A DNA stretch of 23,661 nucleotides, from the NCBI GenBank assembly GCA_021783935.1, contig JAJXTK010000010.1, positions 1-23,661 on the forward strand, in the 5' to 3' direction. The notes beneath the pieces are model-generated. The model worked only from the letters and a program-made list of their open reading frames with translations, did not search any database and was not told the DNA's origin. This DNA is from Myxococcales bacterium (GTDB lineage Bacteria; Myxococcota_A; Polyangia; Polyangiales; JADJMO01). The position numbers and the translations under genes were made by a program. Every line of letters begins with the position of its first letter. Within the stretch, counting starts at the first letter, position 1. Below, piece by piece: positions 7,784-15,130 of the stretch.

Positions 7784-9100
7784 ATGCTCGATCTCCGCTT
7801 CGTCGTCGACAACCTCGACGAGGTCCGCAAGGCCCTCGGCCGTCGCGGCCCGCAGCACACCGTCCTGCTCGATCAGGTCGCCGACCTGCGCGGCCGTCGC
7901 TCGTCCGGCATCCAGGCGCGAGACGCCAAGATCCAGGCGCAGAAGGGCGCGAACGAGGCCATGGCCAAGGCGCCGAAGAGCACCCCCGAGTTCGCGCAGA
8001 AGCGCGACGAGCTCAAGGTGCTCTCGGCGGAGATCAAGCGGCTCGAGGGGGACGTCGCGGCGATCGAGGCGCAGATCGAGGAGATCCTCCTCGGCCTGCC
8101 GAATCTCCCCGATCCGACGACGCCCGACGGCAAGGGGGAGCAGGACAATCAGGTCTTGCGCGTCTGGGGCGAGCGGCCCACCGCCGTCGGCGACAAGCCG
8201 CGCGACCACGTCGACCTCGGCACCGCGCTCGGCATCATCGACTTCGAGCGCGCTGGGCGCATGAGCGGCGCCCGCTTCGGCGTGCTGGTCGGCGACGGCG
8301 CGCGCCTCGAGCGGGCCCTCACGCAGTTCATGCTCGACCTGCACACGCGCGAGCACGGCTACGTCGAGGTCGAGCCGCCGGTGCTCGTGAAGGGGGAGTC
8401 GCTCAGGAACACCGGGCAGCTGCCGAAGTTCGAAGCCGACCTCTTCAAGACCGAGAAGCAGGGGGCCGATCGCGCCTACGACCTGTACCTGAGCCCGACG
8501 AGCGAGGTGCAGCTCGTGAACATGCACGCCGGCGAGATCCTCGACGAGGCGCAGCTGCCCATTCGGTACACCGCGCGCACCGAGTGCTTCCGCAGCGAGG
8601 CGGGCTCCTACGGAAAGGACACGCGCGGCCTCATCCGCAATCACCAGTTCGGCAAGGTGGAGCTCGTGCAGCTCGTCGCCCCCGAGGAGAGCGAGCGCGC
8701 GCACGAGGCGCTCACCGGCCACGCCGAGCGCGTGCTGCAGAAGCTCGGCCTGCACCACCGCGTCGTGGCGCTCTGCACCGCCGATCTCGGCTTCGGCGCG
8801 CGCAAGACCTACGACCTCGAGGTCTGGCTGCCGGGCCAGAGCGCCTACCGCGAGATCTCGAGCTGCTCGAACATGGGGGACTTCCAGGCGCGCCGCGCGC
8901 AGATCCGCTACCGCAAGGCCCCCGCGCAGGGCGGGGCGAAGGAGAAGCCTCGGCTCCTGCACACGCTCAACGGCAGCGGCCTCGCCGTCGGCCGGACGCT
9001 GGTCGCCGTCCTCGAGCAAGGGCAGCGCCCCGACGGCAGCGTCGTGATCCCCGAGGCGCTGCGCCCCTACTTCGGCAAGGACGTCATCGCCAAGAGGTGA
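7784..9100 (+). CDS. serS: Seryl-tRNA synthetase
   Basis: 438 residues, cytoplasmic class II aminoacyl-tRNA synthetase charging tRNA-Ser (and tRNA-Sec where present). The N-terminal arm is a two-helix coiled coil at about 28-102, followed by the linker LPNLPDPTTPDG. The catalytic core shows motif 1 around 180-200 (HTREHGYVEVEPPVLV), the serine-binding TSE of LYLSPTSEVQL at 236-244, motif 2 TECFRSEAGSYGKDTRGLIRNHQF at 266-289, EISSCSNMGDFQARR at 357-371, and motif 3 LNGSGLAVGRTLVAVLE at 395-411. The ATG at 7784 begins MLDLRFVVDN, the usual bacterial SerRS start; an in-frame ATG 60 bases upstream would add an atypical Arg-rich tail. Complete and normal. No T-box or other leader is seen in the 81-base upstream gap. 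Confidence 0.98.
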   Translation: MLDLRFVVDNLDEVRKALGRRGPQHTVLLDQVADLRGRRSSGIQARDAKIQAQKGANEAMAKAPKSTPEFAQKRDELKVLSAEIKRLEGDVAAIEAQIEEILLGLPNLPDPTTPDGKGEQDNQVLRVWGERPTAVGDKPRDHVDLGTALGIIDFERAGRMSGARFGVLVGDGARLERALTQFMLDLHTREHGYVEVEPPVLVKGESLRNTGQLPKFEADLFKTEKQGADRAYDLYLSPTSEVQLVNMHAGEILDEAQLPIRYTARTECFRSEAGSYGKDTRGLIRNHQFGKVELVQLVAPEESERAHEALTGHAERVLQKLGLHHRVVALCTADLGFGARKTYDLEVWLPGQSAYREISSCSNMGDFQARRAQIRYRKAPAQGGAKEKPRLLHTLNGSGLAVGRTLVAVLEQGQRPDGSVVIPEALRPYFGKDVIAKR

Positions 9101-9155
9101 GTCGGCACGGCGTTCCCATGACGCTCTCCTCGCGGTTCATCGCAGGAGGGTGGTC

Positions 9156-9683
9156 ATGTTCCGAAGAGCCCTGAGCATCGGGTCGATCGCGGCGATCGGC
9201 GCGGGCTTCGCCGCCGGCGCCGCGTTCGCGTACTTCTTCGACCCACAGAGCGGCGCGAAGCGACGCGGGCGTTTGCGTGACGAAGCTGCACACCTGCGCC
9301 GGCTGGTGACCAACGAGATACAAGGCCGCGAGCACGACCTGCTCAACCGCGGTCGCGGGGTGGTGGCTCGGGTCGAGTCGATGATGCGCAGCCGTGCGGC
9401 GGTCGACGACGACGTCGTCATCGAGAGAATCCGCGCCAAGCTCGGCCGCGTCAGCTCGCACCCGCACGACATCGAGGTGCACAGCCACGGCGACGGCAGG
9501 TTCGAGATCTTCGGCGCCGTGCTCGGCCGCGAGCACGCCGAGGTGCGCGAGGCCGTCGCGCACGTGCAGGGGGTCAAGCTCCTCGAGGACAAGCTCCTCG
9601 ATCGCTCGAGCGATCTGGACGTGATCGCGTTCCGCGGCGCCTCGCCGCCCGACGTGGTCGCACACGTGCACGGCCCGTCCTGA
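9156..9683 (+). CDS. Membrane-anchored BON-domain protein
   Basis: 175 residues. One hydrophobic segment at about 6-27 ends in AYFFDPQSGAKRRGRLRDE, the juxtamembrane motif common in YtxH-like/BON proteins, then a helical linker. A BON-like alpha/beta domain at about 85-148 follows (DDVVIERIRAKLGRVSSHPHDIEVHSHGDGRFEIFGAVLGREHAEVREAVAHVQGV). BON domains bind phospholipid or envelope surfaces and occur in osmotic-shock and secretin-associated proteins. The ATG at 9156 is supported by AGGAGGG at 9144-9150, about five bases away; a GTG two codons before would overlap that site. It follows serS by 55 bases, with the GH13 lipoprotein gene 45 bases downstream. Exact function unknown. Confidence 0.82.
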   Translation: MFRRALSIGSIAAIGAGFAAGAAFAYFFDPQSGAKRRGRLRDEAAHLRRLVTNEIQGREHDLLNRGRGVVARVESMMRSRAAVDDDVVIERIRAKLGRVSSHPHDIEVHSHGDGRFEIFGAVLGREHAEVREAVAHVQGVKLLEDKLLDRSSDLDVIAFRGASPPDVVAHVHGPS

Positions 9684-9728
9684 CGGGCTCGATACGTCGC
9701 CTCGGCGTGACGGCGTTAGTCTTCGGGC

Positions 9729-11381
9729 ATGACCCGGACGCTCGCCCCGCTCGCGCTCGTCGCCGCCGCGTTGCTCGCCGCCTCGTGCAGCTCGCACGCG
9801 ACCCCCGCGCCGGCGGTGACCTACCCCGACAAGGACCGCGCCGCGGCGGCCCAGGCGCTGCTCAGCGGGCCCGATTGGTATCGGCACGCCGTCTTCTACG
9901 AGGTCGACGTCCGATCCTTCCAAGACTCGAACGGCGACGGCATCGGCGACCTCAAGGGGCTCACCTCGCGCCTCGACGAGCTCAAGTCGCTCGGCATCGA
10001 CGCCCTGTGGCTGATGCCGATCATGCCGACGCCGTTCGTCGACTCGGGCTACGACGTCGCCGACTACGAGGACGTGAGCCCCGACTACGGCGCGCTCGGC
10101 GACCTCGACGCGCTGCTCGCCGCCGCTCACCCGCGCGGCATGCGCGTCATGCCCGATCTGGCGCTCACCCCCCCACCCGATCAGCACGCCTGGTTCCGGC
10201 ACCCGCGCCCGCCCACGACGAGCGCGCACGCCGACTGGTACATCTGGTCCGACACGCCGAGCGACCCGAACATCGGCTGCGGCACCTTCTCGGCGCAGTT
10301 CGGATCGAGCGCGTGGCAGCTCGATGCGACGCGCAATCAGTACTACTTCCACCGCTTCTACGCGGGGCAGCCGGACCTCAACTACAGAAACCCCGCCGTG
10401 GTGAAGGCCACCCTCGACGTCGCGCGCTTCTGGCTCGATCGCGGCGTCGACGGCTTTCGGTGCGACGTGATCGGCCTGCTCGTCGAGTCGGCCACCGGCT
10501 GCGACATGATCCCCGAGACGCAGGACTACATCCGCCAGCTGCGCGCCGTGCTCGACTCGTACCCGAACCGCGCGATGGTCGCCGAGAGCACCAACTACTC
10601 GAGCGCTGCGGCCTATTTCGGCAATGGCAAGGACATGTTCCACATGGCCTTCAATTTCGACTACGGCTACTTCTGGAGCATGCCCTTCTCGGGCACGCTC
10701 GCGAGCGCCGTCGAGAAGCCGTTCCTCGACTCGCAGAAGCTGAATCCGCAAGGGGCCCAGGACGCGCTCGTCATCGGCTCGCACGACGTCGGCCGCGCCT
10801 ACGACGCCGCGCGGGGGATCCAGTCGCGCTGGGAGCGCGCGGCGTTCGTGCAGATGACGATGCCAGGCACGCCGTACGTGTACTACGGCGAGGAGCTCGC
10901 CTTGCAGTCGGGGAGCACCGCGGTCGTCGACACGCGCGACTACGCGCGCACGCCGATGGTCTGGGCGAAGGCCGACCCGAACCACGGCTTCACCACCGGC
11001 AGCAAGCCGTGGATCCCGTTCGGCGCGAACGCCGATCAGACGAGCCTCGAGGGGGAGAAGGGGGATCCGAGCAGCACCTACTCGTACTACGAGCAGCTGC
11101 TCGCGATCCGCCGCGGCCGCGAGGCGTTCGGCACCGGCTCGCTTCAGGTGCTCACCGTCGACGATCCGTCGATCGCGCTCTGGGTGCGCGCCTCGTCCGA
11201 CGAGACGTACGTCATGGCGATGAGCATGGACGAGGAGGACGCGCACAGCGGCACGGCGCAGGGCGCGAACCTCCCCGGCGACGCCGAGCTCTTGTTCGGC
11301 AGCGCGACGCTCACGCGCTCCGGGGCCGACGCGCACGTCAGCGTCCCCGCCGCCGGCTACGCGATCTTCCGCGTGCGCTAG
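9729..11381 (+). CDS. GH13-family alpha-glucan-active lipoprotein (alpha-amylase/alpha-glucosidase-like) with altered region I
   Basis: 550 residues. A lipoprotein signal ends in LLAASC with lipidation Cys20, so it should sit on the cell envelope. The barrel begins with WYRHAVFYEVDVRSFQDSNGDGIGDLKGL (about 50-78), the start of oligo-1,6-glucosidase/amylase-type GH13 enzymes. The catalytic triad is present: nucleophile Asp246 in GFRCDV, acid/base Glu286 in MVAES, and transition-state Asp353 in GSHD. Region I, normally DxxxNH, reads DLALTPPPDQH, with Thr147-Pro148 where Asn-His is expected. A short C-terminal beta domain follows and ends GYAIFRVR. Expected reaction: hydrolysis or transfer on alpha-1,4/1,6 glucosides; specificity is uncertain given the region I change. 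Its TAG stop (11379-11381) overlaps the first bases of the dispersed repeat copy A. Confidence 0.9.
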   Translation: MTRTLAPLALVAAALLAASCSSHATPAPAVTYPDKDRAAAAQALLSGPDWYRHAVFYEVDVRSFQDSNGDGIGDLKGLTSRLDELKSLGIDALWLMPIMPTPFVDSGYDVADYEDVSPDYGALGDLDALLAAAHPRGMRVMPDLALTPPPDQHAWFRHPRPPTTSAHADWYIWSDTPSDPNIGCGTFSAQFGSSAWQLDATRNQYYFHRFYAGQPDLNYRNPAVVKATLDVARFWLDRGVDGFRCDVIGLLVESATGCDMIPETQDYIRQLRAVLDSYPNRAMVAESTNYSSAAAYFGNGKDMFHMAFNFDYGYFWSMPFSGTLASAVEKPFLDSQKLNPQGAQDALVIGSHDVGRAYDAARGIQSRWERAAFVQMTMPGTPYVYYGEELALQSGSTAVVDTRDYARTPMVWAKADPNHGFTTGSKPWIPFGANADQTSLEGEKGDPSSTYSYYEQLLAIRRGREAFGTGSLQVLTVDDPSIALWVRASSDETYVMAMSMDEEDAHSGTAQGANLPGDAELLFGSATLTRSGADAHVSVPAAGYAIFRVR

Positions 11382-11463
11382 CAGGCCGTGGTCGATCGCG
11401 CGGGAAATCGTGGCATGAAACCGGCGAGGGTCGGCCGGTCTCCGAGAGCCTCCACAGCCTGCT
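11380..11463 (+). repeat. 84-base dispersed inverted-repeat element, copy A
   Basis: Bounded by AGCAGGCCGTGG (11380-11391) and CCACAGCCTGCT (11452-11463), complementary at 11 of 12 positions. The palindrome extends outward to GCTAGC on both sides (14 of 15 from 11377 and 11466). The 60-base interior matches copy B (17926-18009, opposite strand) at 49 of 60 positions by hand alignment, with no gaps. It fills the space between the convergent GH13 and NFACT genes, with a stop codon at or next to each end, so it probably folds in both 3' ends and could act as a two-way terminator or 3' stabiliser. No transposase gene is nearby and no clear target duplication is seen. Confidence 0.85.
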
Positions 11464-11465
11464 AG

Positions 11466-12785
11466 CTACTCCCCCGTCGCGAGCAGCCTCGTGACCCGCC
11501 CCGGCTCGACCCGCAGCACGATCACGGTCTCGCGCTCGAGCACCACGGCGCCCGGCGCGGCCCCCTTCGGCTTTCGTACGTAGCGGCGCTGGGCGTACTG
11601 CACCTCGACGACCTTCTCGGCGCGCGCATCGGAGAAGTGCACCGCGAGGTGGGCTGCGTCGACGAGCAGCTCGCTCGGGCACGCCTCGCCCTTGTCGAGC
11701 GGCACTACCACGTGCGCGCCGTGGACGTTCTTCGCGTGCAGCCAGAGGTCGCCGGGCTTTGCGACCTTGGTGGTGAGCGAGTCGTTGTCGATCGCCGATC
11801 GACCGACCAGCACGCGCCGCGTGCCCGAAAGATAAACAGCATATGGAAGCCGCGGCTCCGCCCCGCGCCGCCTCGGCACGACGCGCACGCGCGCCCCCGA
11901 GGCCCCCGCCCCCTCGGCGCGCGCCCGGACGATCCCGAGGGCCCGCGCGTCGATCGCCGCTGCGGCCTCGCGCTCGAGCGCCCCGAGCGCGTGCGCCGCC
12001 CGCGCCGCCTCGTCCCTGCGCGCCTGGGCGATCGCGCGCCCCCCCGCGAGCCGCTTGCTCTTGTGGAACAGCGCCTGCGCCTGCTCCTTGGCCCCCTTGG
12101 CCGGGTCGAGCGGCACGCGCAGCTCGACGCGCTCGCCGCTCGACCAGTCCTCCAGCGTCGCCTCGCGCGCCCCGCGCGGGATCGCGTGCGCGCTCGCCAG
12201 CAGCAAGGTCCCGAGCCGCGCGTGCTCGGAGGCCCCCTCGATCTTCGCGAGGTCCTCGTCGATGGCCTCGCGCCGCCGCTCGAGTCTCTTGCGCGCGCGC
12301 GCGATCGCCGCGGCGAGCTCGCGCCTCTCTTGCTCGAAGCCCGCGCGCTCGATCCGGTCGACCAGCGCCGCCGCCGCCTCGGCGAGCGCCTCGCCGTCCC
12401 CCTCGGTCGCGACCGCCCCGTCGGCCATCGCCGCCGGCGCGCCCGGCAAGACCGCGAGCCGAACCCCCTCGCGCGTCGCGATGAGCACGCGCGCCTCGCC
12501 CCCGCGCACGGCGCGAAGCCGCATCGAGGCGTCCGGCGTTCGCGCGACCTCCAGCACGCGCGCTCCTTCGAGCTCCTTGCGAAGCCTCATCAGCTCCGCG
12601 TCGGCCCCCTTGCCCGCGCCCGCTCTTGCCGGCAGCGCCGCGACCTCGCCGATCGCCACCCCCTCGCGCACGCCGATCACCGCGACCAAGACGCTTCGCC
12701 CGGGCGTCCTCGTGTGGAGCACGAAGTGGCCCGGGCGGTGCGCGGTGACCTTCTGGATCGAGGCGCCGAAGAAGAGGGGCGTCAT
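11466..12785 (-). CDS. NFACT-family RNA-binding protein (divergent, short RqcH/Rqc2-like)
   Basis: 439 residues. The C-terminal ~110 residues are a clear NFACT-R (DUF814) domain: AVYLSGTRRVLVGRSAIDNDSLTTKVAKPGDLWLHAKNVHGAHVVVP, with the DxWLHxxxxxGxHVV hallmark. The middle (about 145-290) is a charged coiled coil. The first ~125 residues look like a shortened NFACT-N domain. Family members such as bacterial RqcH bind obstructed 50S subunits and recruit tRNA-Ala to tag stalled chains, but those are usually ~560-600 residues. The Asp-Arg pair typical of the N-domain is replaced here by PDASMRLR, so the tailing role is doubtful and RNA or ribosome binding is the safer call. The ATG at 12785 is the first available. 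It is 37 bases after the lipoprotein gene; that gap holds a GCGCTC/GAGCGC hairpin (12798-12812). Confidence 0.85.
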   Translation of the reverse strand: MTPLFFGASIQKVTAHRPGHFVLHTRTPGRSVLVAVIGVREGVAIGEVAALPARAGAGKGADAELMRLRKELEGARVLEVARTPDASMRLRAVRGGEARVLIATREGVRLAVLPGAPAAMADGAVATEGDGEALAEAAAALVDRIERAGFEQERRELAAAIARARKRLERRREAIDEDLAKIEGASEHARLGTLLLASAHAIPRGAREATLEDWSSGERVELRVPLDPAKGAKEQAQALFHKSKRLAGGRAIAQARRDEAARAAHALGALEREAAAAIDARALGIVRARAEGAGASGARVRVVPRRRGAEPRLPYAVYLSGTRRVLVGRSAIDNDSLTTKVAKPGDLWLHAKNVHGAHVVVPLDKGEACPSELLVDAAHLAVHFSDARAEKVVEVQYAQRRYVRKPKGAAPGAVVLERETVIVLRVEPGRVTRLLATGE

Positions 12786-12797
12786 GCGCGAACGACC

Positions 12798-12812
12798 GCG
12801 CTCGGCGAGCGC
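12798..12812 (-). promoter_or_regulatory. Short hairpin in the lipoprotein-NFACT gap
   Basis: GCGCTC and GAGCGC are exactly complementary around a three-base loop, 10 bases after the lipoprotein stop and 12 bases before the NFACT-family ATG on the minus strand. There is no T-run after it, so it is at most a weak or Rho-assisted terminator, or a stem affecting translation of the downstream gene. The arms are visible; any role is inference. Confidence 0.25.
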
Positions 12813-12822
12813 CCCTCGGCGA

Positions 12823-15117
12823 TCAGTTCGGCGAGCACATCGTGCTGCCGCTCTCGGCCGCGACGATGTTGCCGTTCGCGTCGCGCCGGCAGAGCGGCAA
12901 GCACGCGTTCGGCATGTTGAGATCCAGCATCCCGTTGCCGTTCTTGTCCTCGCCCGGCTGGAGGATGCCGTCGTGGTTGGCGTCCTCGTTGACGGGGTGG
13001 TTCACCAGCACCCCCTTCTCGCCGGTGATGCCGTTGTGGTTCAGGTCCTGCCCCGGCTTCTCGTCGACGGTGCTCATGCAGCGCGCCGAGGGGTCGATGC
13101 GGACGATCAGCGGCTGGGTGTTCCTCCCCTTGGTGCCGTGCGGCGCGCCGTCGAGGAAGAGCTGCTGCGAGACGAGCAGCGGCCGCCCCGAGGTGCCGTT
13201 CGTGAGGTTGGCGCCGGTCGGCGCGGCGTACGGGTAGGCGAACCCCGGCGCGCTCGGCGAGCCGTAGGCGCACGCCTCGAAGGTCTGGCCGTCGTTCCAG
13301 GTGCCGTCGATCAGCTTCGCGAGGCCGAAGGTGCAGTCGCCGGTGTTGTTCGGGACGCTCCACGCCTGACCCGCCGGGTAGACGACGTTCACCGTGTAGT
13401 AGCCGGGGGGCATGCAGCCGAACTGCACGTCGGCGACCTTCGAGGCCTGGAATTTCTTGATGTTCGCGACGCTGACGATCTGCGTGCCCAGCGACGCCGG
13501 GTTGAAGTCGGTCTCGAACGGCGCGACCAAGACCCCCGGCGGGTTCGCGTTCGCCGCGTTCGGGCGCACGCAGAGCGTCGCGGGGCGCACCAGCGTCGTG
13601 AAGTTGCCGAGCAGCTCGACCCCCGTCGACGACTCGAGCGCCTGGCTCGGATCGGGGTCGCACTCGACGATGGTTCCGGTGGAGTCGGTCACCGGCTTGG
13701 TGAGGCCGCCACACGGCAGGGACCCCTCCGAGGTGGCCTTCATGGTCCCATTGCCGTTCTTGTCGTTGCGGAGCGTGATCCCCTGGATGATCACCACCGG
13801 ATCGCTCTGCGGCGTCGGCGGATCGACCGGCACCCCGGTCGGCCCCTCCTGCAGCTTGGCGAAGACGACCAGCGGGTACAGATCCGCGACCAAGCCCTGC
13901 AATTGCAGGCTGTCGTTGTCGTGGAGGATCGCCGGGACGAGCTGGCCGGTGTCGGGGTCGGTCTCGTAGACGCGCGTCAGGTTGAAGCGCTGCGACGGAT
14001 CGCTCTTGGTCTTGGTGACGTCGGTCGCCCCGAGGTCGATCGGGAACGGCTCGAGCCCGTAGAAGGGGGTGCCCCCGGCGACGAGCGGATCCTTGATGCG
14101 CGCGCTGCGCGCGATGCCGAGGTCGTCGCCCGCGACGATGTTCGCGGCCTTCGCGCTCAGGAGCGTCCCCGGGTTGGGGAAGCCGTAGTGCAGGTGCACC
14201 TGCGGCAGGCTCGCCTGCGCGTACTGGAACGCGTCGCACGACGGATCCGGGTTCAGGACGCACGACAGGTTCTGGTTGCCGGTGATGTTCAGATCCTGCG
14301 GGAAGCGCGGGACGAAGGTGTCGTCCTGCGCCGTGTCGGCCTGCGGCCAGGCGACCTGCGTCTCGCCCTTCTGCGGCGCCTTCTCGTTGATGAACCCGCG
14401 CGACCCCTTGGGGTCGATCCAGAAGTACGGGCGGCTCGTGAGGAACGGCTGGCCGACGAGCACCGAGACGTTGCTCGTGACGAACCCTGCGTCGGGGATC
14501 ATCAGCCCGTTCGGGTGGTGCAGAAGGTCGGTCGTCGGCAGCCCGACGATGATCTCCTGCAGCTTGCCGGTGGTCGGATCGGAGAGCGCCGCGCCGCCGA
14601 CGTCCCCCGCGATCGGCAGGTTCGCGAAGTCGAAGAGCGGGTTGAACGAGCCGTGCTCGCTGTAGAACGCGCGGACTTGGTAGCGCTCCGCGACGAGCTC
14701 CGAGAGCGTGAAGGGGGCCGTCGCGGTGACCAGCGAGCTCGCCGTGCCGCACACCGACTGGTGCTTCGCGTCGCTCGAGGAGCCCGGCCCGGTCGCCGGG
14801 ATGACGGCGTTCGGGAAGAGCTTGTCGCCGGGGACCGTCGCGATGTTGAGCGCGGTGGTCGCGAGGCCGTCGGGAGGCGGCGGGTTCGAGAACTGGAACA
14901 GCAGGACGATCATCACCCCTTCGACGTGCCCGTCCTTCACGCACGGTGACGGGCCGTAGTAGGTGACGTTCCCCTGGATGATCCCCATCGGGGCGGGGAT
15001 CTCGGGGTTGCCGTTCTTGGAGTCGACCGGCAGGTTGATGTCGCACCCCGCGACGGAGGCTGTCGCGAGGGTCGCGAGGGCGAGCGCAGAGACCGAGTGG
15101 GCGAAGACGCGCTTCAC
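12823..15117 (-). CDS. Large secreted lipoprotein with C-terminal EF-hand/dockerin-like calcium loops, TonB-receptor partner
   Basis: 764 residues. An N-terminal signal ends in LATASVAGC, giving a lipidated Cys25, so it is probably an outer-membrane lipoprotein. The N-terminal part (GIIQGNVTYYGPSPC, VEGVMIVLLFQFSNPPPPDG) reads like an Ig-like or carboxypeptidase-regulatory beta fold. The rest is beta-rich with scattered cysteine pairs. Near the end are three Asp-rich loops: DLNHNGITGEKG at 691-702, DANHDGILQPGE at 712-723 and DKNGNGMLDL at 724-733, matching the DxNxDG calcium-loop pattern of EF-hand/dockerin/thrombospondin-3 repeats. The GTG start (15117) has a perfect AAGGAGG six bases upstream that overlaps the TAA of the TonB receptor, so the pair is translationally coupled. 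I recognise no named family; a surface partner of the receptor is inferred from context. Confidence 0.85.
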   Translation of the reverse strand: MKRVFAHSVSALALATLATASVAGCDINLPVDSKNGNPEIPAPMGIIQGNVTYYGPSPCVKDGHVEGVMIVLLFQFSNPPPPDGLATTALNIATVPGDKLFPNAVIPATGPGSSSDAKHQSVCGTASSLVTATAPFTLSELVAERYQVRAFYSEHGSFNPLFDFANLPIAGDVGGAALSDPTTGKLQEIIVGLPTTDLLHHPNGLMIPDAGFVTSNVSVLVGQPFLTSRPYFWIDPKGSRGFINEKAPQKGETQVAWPQADTAQDDTFVPRFPQDLNITGNQNLSCVLNPDPSCDAFQYAQASLPQVHLHYGFPNPGTLLSAKAANIVAGDDLGIARSARIKDPLVAGGTPFYGLEPFPIDLGATDVTKTKSDPSQRFNLTRVYETDPDTGQLVPAILHDNDSLQLQGLVADLYPLVVFAKLQEGPTGVPVDPPTPQSDPVVIIQGITLRNDKNGNGTMKATSEGSLPCGGLTKPVTDSTGTIVECDPDPSQALESSTGVELLGNFTTLVRPATLCVRPNAANANPPGVLVAPFETDFNPASLGTQIVSVANIKKFQASKVADVQFGCMPPGYYTVNVVYPAGQAWSVPNNTGDCTFGLAKLIDGTWNDGQTFEACAYGSPSAPGFAYPYAAPTGANLTNGTSGRPLLVSQQLFLDGAPHGTKGRNTQPLIVRIDPSARCMSTVDEKPGQDLNHNGITGEKGVLVNHPVNEDANHDGILQPGEDKNGNGMLDLNMPNACLPLCRRDANGNIVAAESGSTMCSPN

Positions 15118-15123
15118 GGATCG

Positions 15124-15130
15124 CCTCCTT
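15124..15130 (-). promoter_or_regulatory. Strong Shine-Dalgarno overlapping the TonB-receptor stop codon
   Basis: On the minus strand AAGGAGG lies six bases before the lipoprotein GTG, and its first two bases are the last two of the receptor TAA (15129-15131). This decides the GTG start at 15117 and ties lipoprotein translation to the terminating ribosome of the receptor gene. Confidence 0.8.

Noticed and set aside
7703..9019. Upstream extension of the FetA-like frame through serS
   Set aside because: Would overlap the complete seryl-tRNA synthetase; the extension has no ABC features and the ATG at 7702 gives normal length.
11382..11465. Repeat copy A as an ordinary intrinsic terminator only
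   Set aside because: It may terminate, but there is no T-run, and its close match to copy B at a non-convergent site shows it is a dispersed element, not just a local terminator.
11377..11468. Target-site duplication around repeat copy A (CTA on both sides)
   Set aside because: The flanking bases are part of an outward extension of the palindrome, and copy B shows no matching direct duplication.
12055..14949. 964-codon plus-strand open frame opposite the NFACT and lipoprotein genes
   Set aside because: Antisense shadow; the opposite strand carries a signal peptide, calcium loops and an NFACT-R domain.
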